A DNA stretch of 64,000 bases, from the NCBI GenBank assembly GCA_039545275.1, contig BCHS01000001.1, positions 574,853 through 638,852 on the forward strand, read 5' to 3'. Within the stretch, counting starts at the first letter, position 1; each line of letters begins with the position of its first letter. Source of the DNA: Pseudomicrostroma phylloplanum (Eukaryota; Basidiomycota; Exobasidiomycetes; Microstromatales). This document shows, in pieces, positions 53,001 through 62,950 of the stretch. The notes under the pieces were generated by a model. It had not been told where the DNA came from and made no database searches. It saw only the letters and a list, made by a program, of their open reading frames with translations. The translations under genes were made by a program, and so were the position numbers.

Positions 53001-56000
53001 CAGACTATGCCGAGGATGATCCCTTCTTGGAGCAGAAGCGTGCCGACATTGTGCACTCTGCCGCTGTCCTTCTCGAGAAGTGCGGACTTTTGCGGTACGA
53101 GCGCAAGTCCGGTCTATTCACAACCAACGAGCTTGGTCGAATCGCTTCTCATTATTACATCACACACTCCAGCATGTCTACGTACCACCAGCACCTCAAG
53201 CCGCACATCGGACTCATCGAGCTATTCAGGATCTTTGCCCTCTCAGAAGAGTTCAAGTACCAAGTCGTTCGGCAAGACGAGAAGCTCGAGGTCGGAAAAC
53301 TCCTCGAAAGAGTACCCATACCCGTCAAGGAGTCTCTTGATGACCCCTCGGCAAAAATCAATGTTCTGCTTCAGTCATGGATCTCTCAGCTGAAACTCGA
53401 GGGATACGTTCTCGCCGCTGATATGGTCTACGTGACGCAGTCCGCCGGACGAATCTTGCGAGCAATCTTCGAAATCTGCTTGAGGCGGGGCTATGCGCGT
53501 CTCAGCCACATCGCTCTGGATCTGTGCAAGATGGTCGAGAGTCGTCAATGGGGCTCAATGACACCTCTGAGACAATTTAAGGGGGTTCCACCAGAGCTGG
53601 TGCGTCGACTCGAAAGAAAAGAGTACCCCTGGGCCCGTCTACGCGACCTTGAGCCAAACGAAATCGCTGAGCTTATTGGCGTACCCAAGGCTGGAGTGAC
53701 TGTTCATCGATTGGTAAACAAGTTCCCTCGTCTTGATCTACAGGCATTCTTCCAGCCGATGACCAGGTCGCTCCTTTCCGTTGAGCTGACTCTCACGCCA
53801 GATTTCCAATGGGATGAGAAGTTCCACGGTAACGCTCAAGCATTCCATATCCTCGTCGAAGACGTTGATGGAGAAATCGTCCTCTTCCACGACACTTTTC
53901 TCCTCCGCCAACAATTCGCAAACTCAGACCACCCAGAGCACACTGTCAACTTCACTGTTCCTCTTACGGATCCAGTACCACCGAATTACTACATCAGTGT
54001 CATCAGTGACCGATGGTTACAGAGCGAGGTCCGCATGCCAATATCCTTCAAGAACTTGATTTTGCCCGAGCGCTTCCCACCACACACCGAGCTGCTGGAT
54101 CTTCAGCCTCAGCCCGTTTCTGCCTTGCGGGTCGCCGAAGCTCAGCTCATATACGAGAAAGTCTTCAGCAAGTTCAACAAGATCCAGACTCAGACTTTCC
54201 ATTCCATCTACGAAGGCGATGATTCCATCTTCGTCGGAGCTCCCTCGGGCAGCGGTAAGACGGTGTGCGCTGAGTTGGCTCTGCTGAGGCTCTGGAATGC
54301 ACGCGAGCCTCCTCGAGCTGTGTGCATCGTGCCATATGATTCCATGCAGGCGCCTCGGCTGAAAGAATGGACTGAGCGCTTCAGTCGGTACAAGGGAGGC
54401 AAGACCATCGTTAGTCTCACCGGAGAGATGAGTGCCGATCTCCGGCTTCTCGAAACGGCTGATCTGGTGGTGTCTACACCCGAGCAATGGGACGTTTTGT
54501 CGCGACGGTGGAGACAACGCAAGAACATTCAGAACATCGGCTTGTACATTGCCGACGATGTGCAGCTGTTGAGTGACTGGAAGGTCGGGCCGACTTACGA
54601 AGCGGTGCTATCCCGAGCTCGCTTTGTCGCGGCTCAGACTGGAAACAAGACTCGAATGATCGCTTTGAGCGTCCCTCTGGGCAACGCAAGAGATGTCGGA
54701 GACTGGCTTGGATGTGGTTCGAGTGGAGTCTTCAATTTCTCTCCAGCGGCCAGGCCAGTGCCACTAGAGGTTCACCTGCAGAGCTTCAACATCCCTCACT
54801 TCCCGTCTTTGATGATTGCCATGGCCAAACCAGCATACTTGGCTATCACCGAGTATGCTCCAGACTCTCCGATTCTGGCCTTTGTTCCCTCTAGGAAGCA
54901 GGCCAAGCTTACTGCGAACGACCTGCTAGCTTATGCACTAGCCGATAGCGATCGGGACGGCGGTGAGAGTCGCTTCTTGAACATCGAGGCTGGGGACCTC
55001 AAGCCGCACTTGGACCGAGTCGAAGATCGCGATTTGGCAGATGTGCTGGAGAGTGGTATTGCATACTATCATGAGAGTATGTCAAGGGGGGACAAGACTA
55101 TCGTTGAGAGGCTCTACAATGCTGGAGCGATTCAGGTGGTCATTGCTAGCAAGGAGACAGCTTGGAGCATTCCCCTCACAGCGCACATGGTTCTCATCAT
55201 GAGTGTGCAGACGTACGACGGCAAGCAACATCGCTATATCGACTACCCCATCACAGATGTCCTCCAGATGGTAGGACGCAGCACACAGCTAGGCTCCGGC
55301 GACGAGAGCAGCCGATGCATCCTCTTGTGTCAGTCTTCTCGAAAGGAATTCTACAAGAAGTTCCTGGCGGAGGGCTACCCGCTGGAGTCGCATTTGCACC
55401 TCTTCGCCGAGGACTTCTTCAACGCTGAAATTGTTGCTAGGACTGTCGACGACAAGCAGGCTGCGGTTGACATTCTCACTTGGACCCTGATGTACCGACG
55501 CCTGCAGCAGAATCCGCAGGCTTACAACTGCCATGGCAGCACGATGCAGCACATCGGTGACTTCCTCTCCGATCTCGTCGAGAAGACACTTTCGCAATTG
55601 GAAGACAGCAAGTGTGTGGCCATCGAGGACGATATGGACGTCAGCCCCCTGAATCTGGGTATGATCGCCAGTTTCTACAACGTCTCGTACGCCACCATCG
55701 ACGTCTTCAACCTATCTCTCAAGGAAAAGACGAAGATGCGGGGACTCTTGGAGATTGTCACATCGGCAGAGGAGTACGAGAACATCCCCATTCGCCAGCA
55801 TGAGGACGTCATCCTACGAGGGCTGCATGATCGGATGAAGTTCAAGCTGGCCAAGCTGGAGCCCAACAACCCGTCTCACAAGGCCTTTGTCTTGCTGCAA
55901 GCACACTTTGCCCGGCTCTCACTGCCCGCCGATCTCGAGGTGGACCAGAAGGCCATTCTGGCCAAGGTGCTCAACCTCTTGAGTGCCTGTGTCGACGTCA

Positions 56001-56749
56001 TGTCCTCGAACGCCTACCTCAATGCCATTGTGGCCATGGAGCTGTCGCAGATGTGTGTGCAAGCAGTATGGGACAGCGACTCGCCGCTGCGCCAAGTGCC
56101 CCACTTTACCACGGACATCATCGAGCGCTGCAAGGCCAAGGGTCTAGAAGACGTCTATGCTCTGGGCGATGCGCTGGGTGACATGGAGGAAGACGAGAGG
56201 GACGCCCTCCTGCAGCTCGACGCGCGCAAGGTGGCCGACGTTGCCAAGCTGGTCAACCAGTACCCGTACTTGGAAGTCGAGGCCGAGGTGGAGGACGATG
56301 CCAACCTGCGGGCGGGCGACTCGATCGCTCTCCACGTCAAGCTCTCAACGGACGAAGAGGAAGACGAGTCAGAAGAGTCCGGCGCAGTGGAACCCGTCTC
56401 GGCGCCCTTCTACCCAGGACGCAAGATCCTCAACTGGTGGATCACCCTCGGCTCCCCTGGCACACGCAACCTACTGGCCATCAAGCGCGTGGCAATGACA
56501 AAGACGAAGCTGTCCCTCAAGCTGGACTTTACGCTGCCAAAGGGCGTGCATGAGAATCTGCGCCTGTACTGCGTCTCGGACTCGTACCTGGGAGCGGACA
56601 GGGAGGTGCCCCTTCCTACATTGGATGTTGCGGAGGGCGAGGACTCGGACGAGGACGATGAGGACGATGAGGAAGACGAGAGTATGTCTGGTGGAGAGGA
56701 GGAAGGAGACGGAGCGGCAAAAGACGGAGATGTGGAGATGACTGCCTGA
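50078..56749 (+). CDS. BRR2: U5 snRNP RNA helicase Brr2
   Basis: Intronless, 2223 aa. Brr2 unwinds U4/U6 to activate the spliceosome. N-terminal segment: YQYSALSAQVTQADKRF and the helical PWI-like region with an acidic linker (about 200-275). Cassette 1: Walker A APTGAGKT (536-543, Lys542), motif II DEIH (649-652), SATLPNY, HHAGMGRADRQLVEDLF, GRAGRPQHD, followed by winged helix and Sec63 region (SVELTLTPDFQW...). Cassette 2: Walker A GAPSGSGKT with Lys1394, but motif II reads DDVQ (1493-1496) and motif VI is MVGRSTQLGSGDES, i.e. a helicase-dead regulatory cassette as in other Brr2 proteins, then a second Sec63 domain. The protein ends in an acidic tail. Length and domain order match yeast and human Brr2 throughout. 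Confidence 0.96.
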   Translation: MPPKKQDLSGYQYSALSAQVTQADKRFIERRDNEPTGEAESLRGRIIQKDMGSRVQREKVKDLDKKRSKAEAEDRTRQKPTRASAAVGAGVQGHYTDVLQATADLEGLRYAPRTAETRDIYELILNIVHTALGDQTSDVIRSASDAVLEILKTDELKDFDKKKEIEDIIGQLSPEHFGQLVNLSKKITDYDQDDRQDATDATSKFLDEESGVAVLFDNEEEESDHEDETYVVREDSDDEDADPGADTEDAGADRQQDGSASADGDLDDALVIGESSGASKNSQNKKQDGLVSVHEIDSYWLQRLIASHYEDEREATEKSNEAMSILAADSNIRDCENALVELFDYENFRVVQTLVKNREAIVWCTKLGRADQEERVNLEVLMREQGLGWILKELRGGGEHKNNEAQARLIPMDIDDAAKARAYKLTTRATLAPGSTAQPRKAVDLEAMAFGQGGHLNSNAKVRLPEGSYKKSGKGYEEIHVPAPVKKQVPEEELVSIASLPHWAQPAFQGAKNLNAVQSRCYPVAFGEDEPMLLCAPTGAGKTNVAMLTILHELGKWRNQTTGEFDLTAFKIVYVAPMKALVAEQAANFRDRLSVFGVVVNELTGDSQLTKQQIAETQIIVTTPEKWDVISRKSSDTSYTNLVRLMIVDEIHLLHDDRGPVLEAIIARTIRRMEQMSDPVRLVGLSATLPNYKDVATFLRVNPKKGLFYFESNYRPCPLKQEYVGITEKKAIKRFQIMNEVTYEKTLHHVSQGNPVMVFVHSRKETAKTAKFVRDQALEQDTLTKMLPQSEASKRILQDELENVKDPQLKDLLPYGFGIHHAGMGRADRQLVEDLFAARHLQVLVSTATLAWGVNLPAHTVIIKGTQIYNPAKGRWVELSPQDMLQMLGRAGRPQHDTFGEGVVITNHSELQYYLSLLNQQLPIESQLVSKLADNLNAEIVLGSIRNRDEAVAWLGYTYLYVRMLRTPTLYSVTADYAEDDPFLEQKRADIVHSAAVLLEKCGLLRYERKSGLFTTNELGRIASHYYITHSSMSTYHQHLKPHIGLIELFRIFALSEEFKYQVVRQDEKLEVGKLLERVPIPVKESLDDPSAKINVLLQSWISQLKLEGYVLAADMVYVTQSAGRILRAIFEICLRRGYARLSHIALDLCKMVESRQWGSMTPLRQFKGVPPELVRRLERKEYPWARLRDLEPNEIAELIGVPKAGVTVHRLVNKFPRLDLQAFFQPMTRSLLSVELTLTPDFQWDEKFHGNAQAFHILVEDVDGEIVLFHDTFLLRQQFANSDHPEHTVNFTVPLTDPVPPNYYISVISDRWLQSEVRMPISFKNLILPERFPPHTELLDLQPQPVSALRVAEAQLIYEKVFSKFNKIQTQTFHSIYEGDDSIFVGAPSGSGKTVCAELALLRLWNAREPPRAVCIVPYDSMQAPRLKEWTERFSRYKGGKTIVSLTGEMSADLRLLETADLVVSTPEQWDVLSRRWRQRKNIQNIGLYIADDVQLLSDWKVGPTYEAVLSRARFVAAQTGNKTRMIALSVPLGNARDVGDWLGCGSSGVFNFSPAARPVPLEVHLQSFNIPHFPSLMIAMAKPAYLAITEYAPDSPILAFVPSRKQAKLTANDLLAYALADSDRDGGESRFLNIEAGDLKPHLDRVEDRDLADVLESGIAYYHESMSRGDKTIVERLYNAGAIQVVIASKETAWSIPLTAHMVLIMSVQTYDGKQHRYIDYPITDVLQMVGRSTQLGSGDESSRCILLCQSSRKEFYKKFLAEGYPLESHLHLFAEDFFNAEIVARTVDDKQAAVDILTWTLMYRRLQQNPQAYNCHGSTMQHIGDFLSDLVEKTLSQLEDSKCVAIEDDMDVSPLNLGMIASFYNVSYATIDVFNLSLKEKTKMRGLLEIVTSAEEYENIPIRQHEDVILRGLHDRMKFKLAKLEPNNPSHKAFVLLQAHFARLSLPADLEVDQKAILAKVLNLLSACVDVMSSNAYLNAIVAMELSQMCVQAVWDSDSPLRQVPHFTTDIIERCKAKGLEDVYALGDALGDMEEDERDALLQLDARKVADVAKLVNQYPYLEVEAEVEDDANLRAGDSIALHVKLSTDEEEDESEESGAVEPVSAPFYPGRKILNWWITLGSPGTRNLLAIKRVAMTKTKLSLKLDFTLPKGVHENLRLYCVSDSYLGADREVPLPTLDVAEGEDSDEDDEDDEEDESMSGGEEEGDGAAKDGDVEMTA

Positions 56750-57132
56750 AGGAGATCCACGAACGACGCTTCCGTGGCTTGAAACGACGACGGGCTGGGG
56801 CTGTGTAATCGCAACGGGAAATGACAAATATTCTTTGCCACATCAGGACTGAGCGAGCTGATCGAAGAGCGCCGTGGCAACGAATCAAGAATGGTCGAAA
56901 TTGGGACAGTTGACGAGGATAGTGCAGTGGCTACATCGTCTGGGTATACACGGCAATATCTAGTAGCTACGGGGTGGCATCCACGTTCACTGAACAGGCA
57001 ACGCCTGAGACTTGAGAGATCTGTCGTCGCAATATCAAATAAAATCGCAAAGAGAAGTCTTGAAGAGTCAGCCTTCACATCTCCTTCCCCACCTCCATCC
57101 CCATCCCCCCTTCCTCATACTGAATCTCATAC
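56750..57132. other. Intergenic region between convergent BRR2 and PNGase A genes
   Basis: 383 bases between two stop codons. A C/T-rich block at 57080-57120 may belong to the 3' UTR of one of the genes. Nothing else is seen. Confidence 0.5.
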
Positions 57133-59244
57133 TCACCCCAGCACTTCATCCCTCATAACAACGCGATCAATCACCTGCACAACCCTCTTGAAGTCGTACC
57201 CATCCCCATCCTCGTACGAGTAGCTCTGTTGCGCACTACCGCTTATGCCCACTAGGGAGCCGTTCACCTTGGCTGCGCTCCCTGCGGCGGATTGACGGGT
57301 GGAGATGTGCAGGGTGAGGGGGTAGGGGAGTGCAGAGCCAGAGGCGGAGCTGAGGCCGGTGGTAGTGGAAGTGCTGTCGTCGGAGGTCCCCTTACCCTGG
57401 GGGAGGGGGTGCGTGTGCAAGCCCTGCTTGAGATTGTACTCATGCACAAGCGTCGTATTCAAGAAGTGCCCATCCGAGGTGATCCCAAACGTGAGCGGGT
57501 ACGAGTAGGTCGTCTCCAAAAATACACTACCGCCATGCGTCGACTTCTGGCTTCCCGAAGCCTGCTGCGAGACATTGTTTTGGTCTAGACCCTGCGTGAT
57601 GGTCTGCCTCGAGGAGAAGTGGATGGTGTGCTCCGTTTGCACGTCGATTCCTTGCAGCGTGCCGGCGGGGGTGAGATGACTGCTGATCTTGATTTTGCGG
57701 CCGGCGGGCAGACTCTTGGCCTCGCTCACAATCGACCCAGAAGGGGTGGTGATGTTCCCGTGTACCGAGCCAGAGAGGACGAAGGACTCCTTGTTGGAGG
57801 AGACCTCGACGACGGGCGTCGAGCCGCTAGTCACATCCCCTTCCTTGCCAACAACGACTTGCAAATTCCCAGAGACGAACCAGCTCTTGTTAATCTCCTC
57901 GTCCTCTTCAGCCGAGGCGACCCTGATCTCGTAGTCGTGCTCACGACCATCGCAGAGGATCCCAAGGAAGGCAGTCAGGTCCAGCAGGTAGGTGGGCTGG
58001 TCGTAGCTCCCGAAGCCCGTCTGCGGACGCCACATTAGCGGACTGATGCCTCCCGTGAAGATGACGGGGTAGGGAGCGACTGCACCTGCGAGGATTCCGT
58101 CGACGTACAGCCGGACTTCGCGGTAGGCGCCGTGAGGGAAGCCTGCCTGCGTGTCTTTGGGCAACTGCTTTGTCACGTCGCTGTTGAGCGAGCCGTACCA
58201 GAACTCATCGTCGGCGGTCCCACTGGCATAGATCTCCGCGAGGGCTTGCACGGCATTCACTGGAATTGCAAAGCGAGCGACGGCCTTGTCTCCGGGGACT
58301 GCCCAGTGGGAAGCTGCCGTCTTGTTCCTCTGGGAGATGGAGTAAATCAAGGGTGACCGAGCTACGAGCGGGGTCGCCTGTTTGCTCTCAGCGTCTGTGG
58401 CGCCGACGGCATTGATTGGTACGCCAGCCTTTGGCGGAGCAAGGACAGCAGCGTCCTTCAGCTGATGCACCGTGAGGGAGAGGGTGATGTTCAACGGCGC
58501 AGTGTAGACCTCATTGACGACATTGGGGTAATCAAAGATCATCTCCCCCTCCTGCCGGAAAAGGTCGTAGTACCTGCTCACATCCTTGTGCGTCTCCCAA
58601 AGCACACCAGGAGGATCCCGTACAGGCTCCGCATTGTCTGTCCTCCAGATCTCGGTGGAGTAGCCCGTCTTGGCGTTGCCGAGGAAGATGGTGCCTAGAC
58701 GGTCGAATTGCCGACCTACAGCGACGCCGCGTTGCTCCAGGACCAGAGAAGTCCACTTGGTCGGGTCTCTGAACTTTTCTGGAAGAAGAGAAGGAGAGTA
58801 GCTGAGTAAAGAGGGCTTGTAGTAGCTATTGGCAAAGGAGCGCTGGATGAGCACCGTCGTGGAGGACTCTTGCTGGTCAGAGGGGAGCCAGCGAGGAGGG
58901 ACAGTGACCTCGAAGTTGATCAGGGGCTTGGCCTCGGTGGTGATGGCGGAAGCAGCCAGAGGATCCTTGATCTCGTCCATGAAGGCCAGCTCGGAGATTG
59001 TGCTTGCAAAGGGTGAGGTGTGACCCAGATCTCCAGCTGCGACTTCGACCAAGGGATCCTTGGACCAGACGGAAGCTGTACTGCGAGGTTAAGCTGCCGA
59101 GATGGGTGCCTGGCCGCCCACAGCGCGTTTGATCAGTGGTGAGCCTGCGAGGGGGAGACTTCTACTCTGGCCGACAGTGGCAGATACTGCAAGTAGCACG
59201 GTGATGAGCAATACCGTCGAGCGCTGTGGTGAGCACCTGGTCAT
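57133..59244 (-). CDS. Secreted peptide-N4-(N-acetyl-beta-glucosaminyl)asparagine amidase A-like protein
   Basis: Two exons, 59244-59166 and 59075-57133, giving 673 aa. The 90-nt intron is inferred because an in-frame TAA (59089-59091) separates the signal-peptide ATG from the body; donor GTAGAA and acceptor TACAG restore frame. Residues 5-25 (TVLLITVLLAVSATVG) form a strong signal peptide. The body has the PNGase A pattern: FEVTVPPRWLP, VLIQRSFANSYYKP, TKWTSLVLEQRGVAVGRQFDRLGTIFLG, EIWRTDNAEP, WETHKDVSRYYDLFRQ, then beta-sandwich segments with YREVRLYVDGILAGAVAPYPVIFTGGISPLMWRP. Members remove N-glycans from glycoproteins in acidic compartments or outside the cell. The splice choice is the least certain part; the body is secure. 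Confidence 0.85.
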
Positions 59245-60004
59245 GGCGAGGGAAGCTGCGTAGGCGACAAGTCAGGAAGCAGCCTCACTGCCTCACCGCC
59301 TCACCCCCCGAAAACGCTCGGGCCTCCCTCACGAGTGGGGGGGTGCACAGACCAGATTCACCGTGGTAGAGACTAAATGCTACCAAGGACAAGAATGTAA
59401 ACAAGTGGACAATGGGAGAGGCTGACATGGTGTATACATACAGTCTCGCGGCTGTGAGTAAGCGCCAAGACGATCCAACGGGGGAGAGCACTTCCGTAGA
59501 TTAAGGCACCTTCGCCCAGGTACGTACCACCCACCCACCCTCGCGGATCCCTGCATCCTTCCGCCCGCACTCCGGCAACGGTCATTCCCAATCAAACGGC
59601 TTTCCATTGCCCGCGCAAGACACCACACAGCACGCAGACTGGATATCAAGGACTTCATTTCAATCATCTAACACAAGGCCAGAACAAGACGTATGGTAGA
59701 GCACATGGTATGCTGATGTGATTGAGAGATGCGTGCGATGAAGAAACAAAGGGACAGAAGATGGATGGATGATATGCGACGCAAGAGGTAATCTGCGGGG
59801 CGGGGGCTGCGAGCTGCATTAGTTGATCAGGGGGTCATGAGAGGGGTGTGGCTACTGTACATATTGGCATGGAAACGTGGAGAGAAGTAGGAGGCTTTGA
59901 TGATGGAACTGATATGCTCGTGCTCCATGAGCCGTGCCCTCACAGCCGCATAAAGCGTCAGGACAGGGAGACTTGCCCCTGACGCCGGTGTGGGTGGGCC
60001 TGCC
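59245..60004. other. Intergenic region between the PNGase A gene and the Ser-rich gene
   Basis: 760 bases with both neighbours on the minus strand, so it contains the promoter of the PNGase A gene and the 3' UTR of the Ser-rich gene. Short frames near 59373-59667 are incoherent. No gene is supported. Confidence 0.5.
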
Positions 60005-61774
60005 TCATTGAAAGGGGACGCGGGGAGCAGCGTGCCCCAGAGGAGAATGCATAGGCAGAGAGGTAGTGATGCTCGACGTCGACTGCGACGAAGGCACGGT
60101 CTCGTCCCCAGTCGTAGTGGTCGTAGTGACGACCGTGGTGGCCACAACAGCAGGAGCCGGCAGCGTCTTGTCCTTTGCATCAGCGCCCTCGTGGGCGGCT
60201 GAGACGGATCTGAGAATGGCAGTCGAGGACGTCGTGATGACAGCGGGCTTCAGCTTCGACGAAGGAGTAGTCTGACCAACGTGCGTGCGAGACGTTGTAG
60301 GCTTGAAAGAAGTGCCGGGGTGCACACTGTGTCTTCTAAAGCTGAGTGGACTGTCGGCAGTAGAGGCTTCAACAGCAGGCTGCTCGGAGTAGTTGCGGCT
60401 GCACGGCCACCCTTCGCGCTCATCGTCATTCTCCATGGCCGTCCTAGCGTAGCGGCGCGGAGAGTATGATGAAGCCATGGAGCCTGACAGACTGGCCGAG
60501 CGCGGCGTGTCAGCGACTGGTGCAGCTCTTGAATACGCGGCGCTCCTGTTGATCCCACTTGCCGGAGGGGAAGCCATATTGCTGAACTTTGACGCGCCCT
60601 CTTGAGTACCCTGTGCTCGATGGCCGAGTGTAGGGGTCACCTCGTCGAAGGTGGAGAAGCTAGCAGGACGACGTATACTCGAGTCGCGGTTTGCAATGGC
60701 AATCGCCGCCAATCGGCTGCTGGTACGGCCTGCATCGTCGTCTCGAGCGGCGAGAGGCGAGCTCTGTGCGGGGGACATAGACGAGGGACTGGGGCTAGCA
60801 CTTGAACGACGGTTGACTGGCTCGCTGGGGGGTAGTAGGCTACGCCAGCTGTCGACTGGCCAATCATCGTTGGGTCCCGCTGCAATCGCGATAGGAGGTA
60901 GCAGAGACAGAGAGCTGCCAAAGCTTCCGAGGCTACTTGAGCTAGAGAAGCGACGGGATCCATCGATGGCAGAGCTTGCGCTACTCGATTCGCCGCTACC
61001 GTGGCGGCTGAACTCAGGTCGGTTGGCGCTCCCATCGTCCGAGAAGAGCATCTTGTCCTGCTCAGGGCTGAGCTCCTCTGTATCTGCTGCAAAGTAAGGA
61101 TCGTCTTCGGGGAGGAGCGACCGCCACGAGTCGGGACTTGCGATTCGTCCCAGCGGACTACTCGACCTGAAGAGAGGCGTGCCATAATTGGGATGAAGGC
61201 TGGCGCTTCGAAGCGATGTCCGGTGAGGCACACCGACCGGGCTGGTCAGGTTGGCTGCGCTGCCTGAAGAGGTAGCTAGAGATGAAGGGTACGACTCGCT
61301 GTCCGTCTCTCCATCCGATGAAGGGTGCAGAGGTGACTCGACCTTGCGCTCTAGCCTTTCGGCGACTGTCCCTTTATCGAATGGATTGCTGACGATTCGA
61401 GCTGCTGGTGTGAGTACTTCCGAGGACGTGGAGACCTCTAGTCCAGGACGCGAGCTTCTCCTACCGTTGATTGTCTTTGTAGATTCGCCTCGTGGCAGCA
61501 TCGTCGGTCGAGTGGAAGAAGAGGAGGGTGGAAACGAACTCCAGTCCTCCGAGCCGTGGCTCAGGTGCATCATGGCAGACGTGATATCGTGAGGCTCTGG
61601 CAACGGTGCTCCCGAGAGTGCGGCGTAGTTGGCAGCCTGCTGGAGGCTCTCAATTGCCTCACGAGTGTTCGAATTCGAGTTGCTCTGAGGCGGTGCGTAA
61701 GTCGACCCTGAGGGCAAGGCGGGTAGTGGCTGTGGGCTTGTAACCAGTTGGCCACGAGAGACCGCACTTGACAT
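60005..61774 (-). CDS. Serine-rich disordered protein, 589 aa, unknown function
   Basis: Single open exon from the ATG at 61774 (MSSAVSRGQ). More than half the residues are Ser, Pro, Ala, Thr, Arg and Asp. No folded domain or membrane span is visible. Two copies of DSWRSLLP (about 214-221 and 307-314), each followed by acidic or Pro text, and many RRxS/SPxR sites suggest a phosphorylated, docking-motif scaffold. The frame is open upstream: a short block 61884-61848 reads YGQDSYYNGPT between a CAG and a GTCAGC and could be an earlier small exon, but I find no ATG above it. The true N terminus is therefore uncertain. Coding is supported by the long stop-free frame and consistent composition. 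Confidence 0.65.
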   Translation of the reverse strand: MSSAVSRGQLVTSPQPLPALPSGSTYAPPQSNSNSNTREAIESLQQAANYAALSGAPLPEPHDITSAMMHLSHGSEDWSSFPPSSSSTRPTMLPRGESTKTINGRRSSRPGLEVSTSSEVLTPAARIVSNPFDKGTVAERLERKVESPLHPSSDGETDSESYPSSLATSSGSAANLTSPVGVPHRTSLRSASLHPNYGTPLFRSSSPLGRIASPDSWRSLLPEDDPYFAADTEELSPEQDKMLFSDDGSANRPEFSRHGSGESSSASSAIDGSRRFSSSSSLGSFGSSLSLLPPIAIAAGPNDDWPVDSWRSLLPPSEPVNRRSSASPSPSSMSPAQSSPLAARDDDAGRTSSRLAAIAIANRDSSIRRPASFSTFDEVTPTLGHRAQGTQEGASKFSNMASPPASGINRSAAYSRAAPVADTPRSASLSGSMASSYSPRRYARTAMENDDEREGWPCSRNYSEQPAVEASTADSPLSFRRHSVHPGTSFKPTTSRTHVGQTTPSSKLKPAVITTSSTAILRSVSAAHEGADAKDKTLPAPAVVATTVVTTTTTTGDETVPSSQSTSSITTSLPMHSPLGHAAPRVPFQ

Positions 61775-62950
61775 CAATGAGGTGGCCGAGCTGGAAGTAT
61801 CTGGTCTGCGATGCTATGTGGTGCGATGGGAGATGGCTGACCTGTAGGACCGTTGTAGTAGCTATCCTGACCGTATAGCTGACACCGGAAGCTGACGCAA
61901 AGAGAAGACAGCTGTTTTCCGATACGGTGCGTGCGAGTCGAGGATACGAACGTAGAGTGCAAATGTGGTTGGCAACGAGGGCAACGAGGATGGATGAGAT
62001 GGCAAGAGAACGATGAAGTGTGAGGATTGAGCAGGAGAACGGACGTTTGTGCGATGCAGAGGGGTGTGCTACGGAGGGGCGCGTGCGAATATGGGCACAG
62101 AGCTGACGTAGTGGTCGAGGGTAGCGGAGGAAGAGTAAATGGGCCGTGGGGAGAGGTGGCGTCGCTTTGCCGTGTGCTTTGTTTCCTGCCCCTTGGTGGG
62201 TGCTTGGTGTCTTGCACGAGGTCAGCTGTGCTGCTTCTGCTTCTGCTTCTCACACACACCCACACTTGGCACGGCAATCTGTAGACGATCGAGCTAACGC
62301 ACACACAAGCAGACTCCGGCAGATGGCCCGAGGTGGAAGACGGTAGGCGTCTACAAAGGGGTGCGTCGCGTACGGAAGGCCGGGAGACTCGCTTTCCTTC
62401 TTCCCTCGGCCTCTTTCCGCGTTTGGGCACCAAGGCTCAGCTTGTTGGCCCCCTGCCTGCGCCAATTACGTCAAGCGCCCGCCAAAAGTCCCGCGGTGAT
62501 TGAAACTAAGCTCATGTCAACCAAGTCAGGTCGCCACCCGACGGTCTAGGCCGTGGATACCTGCCTGGCTAGGGGGCCATTCCCCAGACAGTCTAGTCGC
62601 ACACGTACGAGACTTGGTGCAAGGCTGGCTGCAAGGCGCGAAAGCCGCCGAAATGGCGCAACGGCATTGATACTAGCCGCCCCTTTGTGCTTCCCCACCC
62701 CCACATTTCCCCTACAGATGCCATGTGCGGCAGCAACAAGCAGTGGCGCACAGAAAGACGGCACACGGTGGATAGGAAGTCCCTTCCGTGCCGAGGCGGC
62801 TTGCACGACTGAGTCTCAGACGTGGGTTGAACGTTTGCTGCTACTACTACTACTACTCCTAAGACATGACACCGTATAGCGGACATTCCGGGGGAAGAAT
62901 GATTTAGAGTGTGCTGACGTACGTGCGGAGCCAGGCATATGGTACATTTC
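61775..62950. other. 1.2-kb region between the Ser-rich gene and the cyclin gene
   Basis: Probably the promoter and spliced leader of the Ser-rich gene and the 3' UTR of the cyclin gene. It contains a TTCTGC tract at 62230-62250 next to CACACACAC, and an (ACT)n tract at 62840-62857. Frames on either strand give shadow-like proteins. Confidence 0.5.
62840..62857. repeat. (ACT)n microsatellite
   Basis: Six ACT units in the presumed 3' UTR of the cyclin gene. Confidence 0.8.
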
